From Elusimicrobiota bacterium (GTDB lineage Bacteria > Elusimicrobiota > Elusimicrobia > UBA1565 > UBA9628): a stretch of 64,000 nucleotides of DNA. Below are positions 36,746 through 44,365 of this stretch, in pieces. The DNA is taken from contig JACRDQ010000014.1 of the NCBI GenBank assembly GCA_016218545.1, positions 31,603 to 95,602 on the forward strand, given 5' to 3'. The position numbers were made by a program, and so were the translations under genes. Position 1 is the stretch's first letter, and every line of letters begins with the position of its first letter. The notes beneath the pieces were generated by a model that was given only the letters and a program-made list of their open reading frames with translations, searched no databases and was not told the origin of the DNA.

Positions 36746-37383
36746 AGGGAGGCTCCCAGGAGGACTGCCCCCGGCAGCACCGGGATCCAGACGTTGTCGT
36801 CCGGCGGCAGGGGAAGGATATCGGCTGCGCTGAAGGCGGCGGCCCCGGCCAGGGCCAGGCCGGGCGAGAGGCCGCTCGCCAGGCCCACGGCCAGGGCCAC
36901 GGAGAAGCCCGCTGCCGAGCCCTCCCAGGTCCTCTTGCGGCCGAAGACCCAGAAGGGGTGGCGGCCCCAGGAGAGGCCCACGAGGGCCGAGGCGGAGTCC
37001 CCCAGGGCGAGGTAGAGCAGGACCGTCTGCACGATGCCGGGATGCGCCCGGAAGAAGATGAAGACCAGCAGGGCTCCCAGGGTGGTGTAGAAGAACCCGG
37101 TGTAGTGCGCGGCTTCCTTTTCCCGGATCATGAAGCCGAAGAGGCGCTGGACCGCGGCCCGACCCCAGGCGGTGTGGAAGCGGAGCGCCTCGAAGGCCCA
37201 GACCGCCGCCATCCAGGGCAGCATGGACGCGAGGATCCGGTCCGGCCCGATGAGGAGGAAAGCGCCGAGGTAGAGGAGGCTGCAGAGGTGGAAGAGCTTG
37301 CGGCAGAGCTCGATCCTCAGGGCCTGGGCCGTGGCCGGACGCGAGGAATCGGTCTCGGGGTTGGGGGTGAGGGCCTTGAGCAC
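36739..37383 (-). CDS. Dolichol/phytol-kinase-like membrane protein (SEC59/DGK1/VTE5 family)
   Basis: 214 residues with about six membrane segments. The pattern ELCRKLFHL near the N-terminus, YLALGDSASALVGLSWG and GRKRTWEGSAAGF in the C-terminal half are characteristic of CTP-dependent lipid kinases related to CdsA. It would phosphorylate a polyprenol, phytol or diacylglycerol. The pairing with a thioredoxin is not informative. Confidence 0.75.
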   Translation of the reverse strand: MLKALTPNPETDSSRPATAQALRIELCRKLFHLCSLLYLGAFLLIGPDRILASMLPWMAAVWAFEALRFHTAWGRAAVQRLFGFMIREKEAAHYTGFFYTTLGALLVFIFFRAHPGIVQTVLLYLALGDSASALVGLSWGRHPFWVFGRKRTWEGSAAGFSVALAVGLASGLSPGLALAGAAAFSAADILPLPPDDNVWIPVLPGAVLLGASLW

Positions 37384-37474
37384 CGCGGGATTATACAGAT
37401 TTTCGCGCCCCTGTGGGCGGGACGCCCGCCGGCCTGGACGGCTCCATGCGGGGGCGGGCGGGGGCGGGCGCTGC

Positions 37475-37506
37475 CCCTTGACATGTCAAGGGACGCGGGC
37501 TACACT
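37475..37506 (+). promoter_or_regulatory. Promoter with 18-bp palindrome across the -35
   Basis: TTGACA (37478-37483) and TACACT (37501-37506) are separated by 17 bp. The perfect palindrome CCCTTGACATGTCAAGGG (37475-37492) covers the -35 and could be an operator. The hexamer is followed by AAAGGAG and the ATG at 37532, so this gene has a normal leader. Confidence 0.8.
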
Positions 37507-37531
37507 ATTCGAGTCGTCAAAGGAGAGCCCC

Positions 37532-38317
37532 ATGAAGACCCTGCCCCGGCTCCTCGCCGCCGCCTTTTCCTGCGCCTGCCTGTCGCTCCCCGCGCGCCTG
37601 AGCGCCGCCCCCCCGGCGGACAAGATGTGCGATTTCCGGGTCATGCCTCTGACGGAAGACGAGGTTTCGGGCCTGGCCTCGATGGGCTTCAACGAGAGCG
37701 GCGGCCGCTGGACCAAGACCAGCTACGTCGCCGGCGGTTCCGTCGGTCTGGAGACCGACCTGGCCTCGGTCTGCAAGGCGCGCAAGGAGCTGGCCCGGGC
37801 CAAGGCCGAGGAGGAGGCGCAAGCGCTGCGCGACGACCTCATGAACCGCAGGGTCGCCCCCGGCGACCTGCCCCAGGTCCCGGGGCGGCTCCACAAGGCG
37901 CTCGCCAGCCCGATATCCGAAGAGTCCAAGAGGGAGCTGCAGGCCGCCTACGACGCATTCCTAGGGGTCTATATGCAGGAGCAGATTCCCGCCCTTCGAG
38001 ACGGACCTCCCGACGCGACCACCCTGGCGCTCCTGAAAGCCAGGTATCCGGACCCCCAGAAGCTCAAGGCCTACCTGGTGCAGTCCGAGGCCGAATACAA
38101 GGCGCGTTGGGACCGGAAGGTGAACATCCAGAGCGCCAAGGACATCGAGTCCGCCAAGATCGACTCCTCCGCCTTCTCCGGCCGGCAGCAGGACGTCGCG
38201 TCTGCCTGCCCTCAACTCTGCGAGAAGCAGAAGCAATACTGCGGGATCACATATTTCCACGGCAACTGCCAGCTCATCAAACACGAGATCACCAACAGCA
38301 ACTGCTCCTGCCGATAG
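37532..38317 (+). CDS. Secreted hypothetical protein with Cys-rich C-terminus
   Basis: 261 residues. A signal peptide (ends near LSAAP) precedes a region with MPLTEDEVSGLASMGFNE, then a Lys/Glu-rich helical middle (about 80-210). A C-terminal segment contains six cysteines (CPQLCEKQKQYCGITYFHGN through CSC), likely disulfide-bonded. The family is not recognised. The AAAGGAG site and ATG at 37532 define the start; the upstream open frame is not coding. Confidence 0.7.
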   Translation: MKTLPRLLAAAFSCACLSLPARLSAAPPADKMCDFRVMPLTEDEVSGLASMGFNESGGRWTKTSYVAGGSVGLETDLASVCKARKELARAKAEEEAQALRDDLMNRRVAPGDLPQVPGRLHKALASPISEESKRELQAAYDAFLGVYMQEQIPALRDGPPDATTLALLKARYPDPQKLKAYLVQSEAEYKARWDRKVNIQSAKDIESAKIDSSAFSGRQQDVASACPQLCEKQKQYCGITYFHGNCQLIKHEITNSNCSCR

Positions 38318-38383
38318 GCCGGCCTGGTCCGGCCCTGAAGGCGTCCGGCTTCCCGCCGCCAGCCAGGCCTCCCTCCCGACGTA

Positions 38384-38412
38384 TTGACGGGGCTCCGGTA
38401 AAGAGTTAACGT
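38384..38412 (+). promoter_or_regulatory. Promoter for glutamate dehydrogenase
   Basis: TTGACG (38384-38389) and TAACGT (38407-38412) are separated by 17 bp and lie 42 bp upstream of the gdhA ATG. A GGCCGG/CCGGCC hairpin (38317-38334) just after the previous stop probably ends the preceding transcript. Confidence 0.6.
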
Positions 38413-38414
38413 AG

Positions 38415-39833
<1,419 letters not shown>

Positions 39834-39856
39834 GGGTTCCCTAGCGAGAACGGCGC

Positions 39857-39881
39857 GGCGCGGCGGCTGGGGAGCCGCGCC
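39857..39881 (+). terminator. GC-rich hairpin between gdhA and the receiver/PPDK-like gene
   Basis: GGCGCGGC (39857-39864) pairs with GCCGCGCC (39874-39881) across a 9-nt loop in the 60-bp gap. There is no U-tract. It could be a weak terminator or the start of the next leader. Confidence 0.4.
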
Positions 39882-39893
39882 ACGCTCCCACGC

Positions 39894-42866
39894 ATGGCGA
39901 ACGAGCCCGTCGTCCCTTCGGTCGGGGCCTACGACATCCAATTCGGCGGCTTCGACAAGCTCATGCCCTTCCGCATCCGGGAGGTGCTGCTCGTCGCCGC
40001 TCCCTACGACTCCTTCCTCCTGGCCGACGACGACGCGCTGACCGAGCTGGTCTTCAGCGAGTACCTCGACCTGAACCTCCGCTACGCTCCGCGCGTGACC
40101 CGCGTCTCCGCTCCGAGCGAGGCCATCGAGCGCATCAGCAAGGAGAGATTCGACCTGGTCATCGTGATGGGCGCGGTCGGGAGCCTCGACATCCCGGCCT
40201 TCTCCCGCGGCGCCAAGGCCGTCCGCCCGGACCTGCCGGTCATCCTGCTGTGCTTCAGCGCGATGGACGTGGCCCAGCTTAGCGACGAGGGCAAGGCCGC
40301 GGTGGACCGGATCTTCGTGTGGCTCGGGGACCCCCGCATCTTCATGTCCATCGTCAAGCTCATCGAGGACGAGCGCAACGTCGACCATGACATCGGTCTT
40401 TCCAACGTGCAAGCCATCCTCGTGGTCGAGGACTCGGTCCGCTTCTACTCGAGTTACCTCCCCCTCCTCTACTCCGAGCTCATGAAGCAGACCCAGCGCC
40501 TCATGGCCGAGGGGATCAACCTCTCGCACAAGATGCTGCGCATGCGCGCCCGGCCCAAGATCCTCCTGGCGCGCGATTTCGAGTCGGCCTGGGCCCTCTT
40601 CGAGCGCTACCAGAGGAACCTCCTGGGCGTCATCACGGACGTCCAGTTCCGCCGCCAGGGCGCCGACGACCCGAAGGCCGGGCTCGTCCTCACCGAGCGG
40701 ATCAAGGGGGTCGTCCGGGACATGCCGGTGCTGGTGCAGTCCTCGGACGCCGGCATGGCCCCCGCGGCGGCAGGCGTGGGCGCCTCCTTCCTCCAGAAGA
40801 GCTCCCCCGAGGCCGCGCAGCAGATGCAGGACTTCATCCTCGACTACTTCGGGTTCGGGGATTTCGTCTTCCGCGACGAGGGGGGCCGGGAATTCGGACG
40901 GGCCGCGGACCTCCACGGCATGATCACGGCGCTCAAGACCGTGCCGGACGCGTCCATCGAGTTCCACGCGAACCGCAATCATTTCTCGAAGTGGCTCATG
41001 GCGCGCACGGAGTTCGAGATCGCCTACCACATCCGGCCGCGCAAGGTCAGCGAGTTCGCGCAGATCGCGGGGCTGCGCCGGCTGCTCATCGATACCATCC
41101 AGCAATTCCTGAGCCGGACCCAGCTCGGGACCATCATCCAGTTCGACGGCCGGTTCTTCGAGGAGGGCAGCCCTTTCATGAAGATCGGCAAGGGCTCCAT
41201 CGGAGGCAAGGCCCGCGGCCTGGCTTTCATCAACTTCCTGCTCTCGAAGACCGATCTCGCCCGCCGCTTCAAGGGGGTGCGCGTCACCGTGCCGCACACC
41301 TCGGTGATCTCGACCGACGTCTTCGACTGGTTCATAGAGCGCAACGGCCTGGGCCCGTTCGCGCGCGAGGAGCGCGACAACGCGTCCCTGGGCGAGGCCT
41401 TCGCCTGGGCGGAGCTGCCTGATTGCGTGATGGCCGACCTGAGCACGATCTCCGGGCGCTTTCGCGGGCCGCTGGCCGTGCGCTCCTCGAGCCTCCTGGA
41501 GGACTCGCGCGCCCAGCCCTTCGCCGGGATCTACAAGACCTACATGCTGGCCAACGACGACCCCGACCCGCAGCGCCGGCTCGACGAACTCGCCAAGGCC
41601 GTCAAGCTGGTCTACGCCTCGACCTTCTCGGTCGAGGCGCGCTCTTTCCTGCGGTTCACCCCGCACCTCCCCGATGAGGAGAAGATGGCCGTCATCATCC
41701 AGCACCTCGTCGGCAAGGTCCGGGGCGGGGGCCGGCGGTTCTACCCGAGCTTCTCCGGGGTGGCGCAATCCTACAACTACTACCCGGTCCCTCCGGTCCG
41801 GGCCGAGGACGGGGCGGCGCACGTGGCCCTGGGCTTGGGCCGGGCCATCATGGACGGCTACCGGTCCCTGCGCTTCTCCCCGCGCCATCCTCACCGCCTC
41901 CATCAATTCGCGACGGTCAAGGACATGCTCGCCTGCTCCCAGCGGGAGTTCCTGGCCATGGAGCTCAAGGGTCCCGCCGGGGAGCTGGCCTACGACTGCG
42001 AGCCCAGCCTGGCTTGGCACGGGCTCGAGGACGCCGAGGCGGACGGTACGCTCGCGGCCGTGGCCTCCACCTACTCCCCGGAGAACGACAGCGTCTATGA
42101 CGGCACCTCCCGACCCGGGACCCGCATCGTGACCTTCGCTCCGATCCTGAAGAACGACGTTTTCCCCCTCGGCGAGGTCCTCAGCACGCTCACCAGCATG
42201 GCCAGGGAGGCCATGGGCTTCCACGCGGAGGTCGAGTTCGCCGTCAACCTCGACCAGGACGGCGAGGGCCTCCACGAGTTCGCCATCCTGCAGATGCGGC
42301 CCATGATGTCGCACGCGGGCGCGCGGAAGGTGCGGCTGGACGGTTTCGCCAGGGGCCGCGTGGTCTGCTCGAGCCCCAGGGTCTTCGGCAACGGCGTCGT
42401 CGCCGACATCTCGGACATCGTCTACGTGAGGCCCGACCGGTTCGACTCGGCCCGCACCGTGGAGATCGCGGAGCAGATCGGCGCGATCAACAAGGCCCTG
42501 CGGGACGCAGGCAGGCACTGCCTGCTCATCGGACCGGGCCGCTGGGGCTCGGCGGACCCGAACCTGGGCATCCCGGTGCGCTGGCACCAGATATCCTCCT
42601 CGCGGGTCATCGTGGAGACGAGCTTGAAGGATTTCGTGGTCGACCCGTCCTACGGGACGCACTTCTTCCACAACATCACCTCCCTGGGGCTGGGCTACTT
42701 CACCGTGCGCCCCGGCGAGCGCGGGGCCGCGATCCGCTGGGACTGGCTCAGGCGCCAGCCCGCCGTCGGCGAGAGCGATCTCCTGCGCCACGTGCGCCTG
42801 CCTAAGCCGCTCGACATCCGCATCGACGGCGCGACCGGGCGCGGGGTCATCCTCGCCCCGCAATAG
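39894..42866 (+). CDS. Two receiver-like domains fused to a pyruvate-phosphate-dikinase/PEP-synthase N-terminal domain
   Basis: 990 residues. Residues about 25-155 look like a degenerate receiver (VIVMGAVGS where the Asp should be). A second receiver at about 175-330 keeps the site: VVEDS acidic pair, ITDVQF Asp, VQSSD and FLQKSS. A PEP-synthase-like ATP-grasp half follows (about 430-900), with GKGSIGGKARGLAF and PLAVRSSSLLEDSRAQPFAG. The phosphohistidine swivel and PEP/pyruvate TIM barrel of true PpsA are missing. So it may be a signal-controlled nucleotide-binding or phosphotransfer protein rather than a PEP synthase. Its real substrate is unknown. Confidence 0.8.
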   Translation: MANEPVVPSVGAYDIQFGGFDKLMPFRIREVLLVAAPYDSFLLADDDALTELVFSEYLDLNLRYAPRVTRVSAPSEAIERISKERFDLVIVMGAVGSLDIPAFSRGAKAVRPDLPVILLCFSAMDVAQLSDEGKAAVDRIFVWLGDPRIFMSIVKLIEDERNVDHDIGLSNVQAILVVEDSVRFYSSYLPLLYSELMKQTQRLMAEGINLSHKMLRMRARPKILLARDFESAWALFERYQRNLLGVITDVQFRRQGADDPKAGLVLTERIKGVVRDMPVLVQSSDAGMAPAAAGVGASFLQKSSPEAAQQMQDFILDYFGFGDFVFRDEGGREFGRAADLHGMITALKTVPDASIEFHANRNHFSKWLMARTEFEIAYHIRPRKVSEFAQIAGLRRLLIDTIQQFLSRTQLGTIIQFDGRFFEEGSPFMKIGKGSIGGKARGLAFINFLLSKTDLARRFKGVRVTVPHTSVISTDVFDWFIERNGLGPFAREERDNASLGEAFAWAELPDCVMADLSTISGRFRGPLAVRSSSLLEDSRAQPFAGIYKTYMLANDDPDPQRRLDELAKAVKLVYASTFSVEARSFLRFTPHLPDEEKMAVIIQHLVGKVRGGGRRFYPSFSGVAQSYNYYPVPPVRAEDGAAHVALGLGRAIMDGYRSLRFSPRHPHRLHQFATVKDMLACSQREFLAMELKGPAGELAYDCEPSLAWHGLEDAEADGTLAAVASTYSPENDSVYDGTSRPGTRIVTFAPILKNDVFPLGEVLSTLTSMAREAMGFHAEVEFAVNLDQDGEGLHEFAILQMRPMMSHAGARKVRLDGFARGRVVCSSPRVFGNGVVADISDIVYVRPDRFDSARTVEIAEQIGAINKALRDAGRHCLLIGPGRWGSADPNLGIPVRWHQISSSRVIVETSLKDFVVDPSYGTHFFHNITSLGLGYFTVRPGERGAAIRWDWLRRQPAVGESDLLRHVRLPKPLDIRIDGATGRGVILAPQ

Positions 42867-42867
42867 C

Positions 42868-42900
42868 GCCAGCGGAGCTCCGACCAGGCGTTCCGCTGGC
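42868..42900 (+). terminator. Hairpin terminator before lexA
   Basis: GCCAGCGGA (42868-42876) pairs perfectly with TCCGCTGGC (42892-42900). It starts just after the stop of the receiver/PPDK-like gene and ends 4 bp before the lexA -35. A run of C follows instead of T, so efficiency is uncertain. Confidence 0.55.
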
Positions 42901-42904
42901 CCCC

Positions 42905-42933
42905 TTGACTAGTGTACATTTGTACAGTACACT
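42905..42933 (+). promoter_or_regulatory. lexA promoter with embedded SOS operator
   Basis: TTGACT (42905-42910) and TACACT (42928-42933) are 17 bp apart. The whole spacer is taken up by the near-palindrome TGTACA-TT-TGTACA (42913-42926), nested in a wider AGTGTAC/GTACACT inverted pair (42911-42933). Bound LexA would cover the promoter, so this is a strong candidate for autoregulation of the cassette. The -10 ends 6 nt before the ATG. Confidence 0.85.
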
Positions 42934-42939
42934 GGGGGT

Positions 42940-43527
42940 ATGGATCCCCAAGCCACCCCCCTTCAGCGGAAGATCCTCGCCTTCATCGCCGAGTCCATCG
43001 CCGAGAGGGGCTTTCCCCCCACGGTGCGGGAGATCGGGCTCCGGTTGAGGATCGCCTCGCCGGGCTCCGTGGCGTTCCACCTCAAGGCCCTCGAGCGCGC
43101 GGGTCTCCTCGCGCGCTCGCGCTCCCGCAGCCGGGGCCTGGTGCCGGTGGAGGGCCCCTTCCGCCTGCCCATCCTGGGCCGGGCCGGTGCGGGTCCCGGT
43201 CCCATCGCCCAGGAGGACGTGGAAGGCTGGCTGGGCATCGACCGGGCCGCGAGCCGGGGCGCGCACTTCATGCTGAGGGTGCGCGGGGAGAGCATGACGG
43301 ACGCCGGCATCCTGGACGGGGACCTCGCGCTCGTCCGGCGACAGGAGAGCGCCGACGACGGCGACATCGTGGCCGCGCTCGTGGGAGAGGACGGGGTCAT
43401 CAAGAGGCTCCGCAGGGGGGCCAGAGGCTGGTTCCTCTCCTCTGCCCGCTCGGGCTATCAGCCCATCACCGGGGAGTTCTCGGTCATGGGCAAGGTCGTG
43501 GGCATCCTCCGCCACTATGAGCCGTGA
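42940..43527 (+). CDS. lexA: LexA repressor
   Basis: 195 residues. A winged-helix N-terminal domain (LQRKILAFIAESIAERGFPP, TVREIGLRL) is followed by the self-cleavage region with Ala-Gly bonds in GRAGAGPG (A84-G85 is the likely scissile bond) and an S24 peptidase domain with Ser118 (RGESMTDAGI) and Lys155 (GVIKRLRR). RecA-stimulated cleavage would release the SOS genes. Its last 11 bp overlap the next gene, so the downstream genes are co-transcribed and co-regulated. Confidence 0.96.
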   Translation: MDPQATPLQRKILAFIAESIAERGFPPTVREIGLRLRIASPGSVAFHLKALERAGLLARSRSRSRGLVPVEGPFRLPILGRAGAGPGPIAQEDVEGWLGIDRAASRGAHFMLRVRGESMTDAGILDGDLALVRRQESADDGDIVAALVGEDGVIKRLRRGARGWFLSSARSGYQPITGEFSVMGKVVGILRHYEP

Positions 43528-44095
43528 CCTGCTCGAGAGCCCGCTTCCCGCGCTCCCCGGGCTCTACGCGCTGCAAGGCCCCTCCGAGGCCGCGCCGCGG
43601 TTGCTGCGGGGCCTGGCGCAGGGCCTGGCGGCCGGCCTCTCACTCTTCTGGATCGACGCCGGCAACGCCTTCGACGCCTACGGCCTGGGCAGCGCCTGCC
43701 GAGCCGGGGGCTTGGACCCCAGGCAGGCCTTGAGCCGAGTCCGGCTCTCCCGGCCCTTCAACATGTTCCAGCTCGAGACCGTGGTGTGCCAAAAGCTCCC
43801 TCTCTCCTGGAGGGGCGAGCCGGTCGTGCTCAGCGATCCCCTCGCCCTCCTCCATGACCCGGACGCTCCGGCGGGCAAGGCAGCCCGGGTCTGGGAGCGC
43901 GTGCTGGCCGGGATGCGGGCCCTTCCTGCCGTGTGGCTGGTCCTGGCGGTCCGGCGCAAGCCGCCCCCGGGATGTGCCGACCTGTGCCTCGAGTTGCAAC
44001 GAACGGCAAACGCATACATGTATCTGGGGGAAGGGAAAGACAACGGCGACGGAGAAAAGAGAGCCCTCGGAAAGAGCGCCTCTTTCCGAGGGTAA
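43517..44095 (+). CDS. RecA/ImuA-like protein with degenerate P-loop
   Basis: 192 residues. The start GLYALQGPSEAAPRLLRG aligns with the RecA P-loop region but lacks the GKT triplet, and FWIDAGNAFDAYGL matches the following RecA strand (IDAEHALD-like). A middle segment (RVRLSRPFNMFQLETVVCQKL) resembles Rad51/RadA-type proteins. So it is a RecA-family paralogue that probably cannot hydrolyse ATP. In SOS mutagenesis cassettes ImuA and similar RecA-like proteins escort a translesion polymerase; the position between lexA and polB fits this. The C-terminal 20 residues are unlike the rest and overlap a hairpin. Confidence 0.75.
   Translation: MSRDLLESPLPALPGLYALQGPSEAAPRLLRGLAQGLAAGLSLFWIDAGNAFDAYGLGSACRAGGLDPRQALSRVRLSRPFNMFQLETVVCQKLPLSWRGEPVVLSDPLALLHDPDAPAGKAARVWERVLAGMRALPAVWLVLAVRRKPPPGCADLCLELQRTANAYMYLGEGKDNGDGEKRALGKSASFRG
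44064..44092 (+). promoter_or_regulatory. 13-bp perfect hairpin at the end of the RecA-like gene
   Basis: CCCTCGGAAAGAG (44064-44076) pairs perfectly with CTCTTTCCGAGGG (44080-44092) across 3 nt; the stop codon follows at 44093-44095 and the next ATG is at 44098. The stem ends 5 nt before the next start codon, so it could limit translation of the next gene or partly stop transcription. Confidence 0.65.
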
Positions 44096-44097
44096 AG

Positions 44098-44358
44098 ATG
44101 GGCCGCACCCTTCCCACCATCATCCAGGCGCTCACGGCCGAGGCCGCGGGGTGGGAGCCCTTCCGCCGCGCCTTGCGGCGCGAGGACCAGGAGGCGTACG
44201 ACAGCCTCTGGCGTTGGGCCAGGCGCCACGCGGCTCCCGCCTCCATGGCGGGCCGTCCCACGGCGCTCGAGTCCGCCCTGATGGGCATGCTGGTGGGCCT
44301 GGCCGGGAGGGTCCTGGAGCTCGAGCGCGGGACCCGTCCTCCTGAGCCGGACAAGTAG
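44098..44358 (+). CDS. Small helical protein of the lexA-polB cassette
   Basis: 86 residues, helical and Arg/Ala-rich (IIQALTAEAAGWEPFRRALR, then YDSLWRWARRHAAPAS and LESALMGMLVGLAGRVLELE). The family is not recognised. It starts 3 nt after the RecA-like stop and ends 8 nt before the polymerase GTG, so it is an integral part of the cassette and may be a polymerase accessory. In-frame ATGs further upstream are within the RecA-like gene. Confidence 0.65.
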   Translation: MGRTLPTIIQALTAEAAGWEPFRRALRREDQEAYDSLWRWARRHAAPASMAGRPTALESALMGMLVGLAGRVLELERGTRPPEPDK

Positions 44359-44365
44359 GGACCTC

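Noticed and set aside
37441..37474. GGGGCGGGCG tandem stretch considered as a functional repeat
   Set aside because: It is only about three imperfect 10-bp units of simple sequence in a GC-rich gap; the nearby palindrome and promoter are the meaningful elements.
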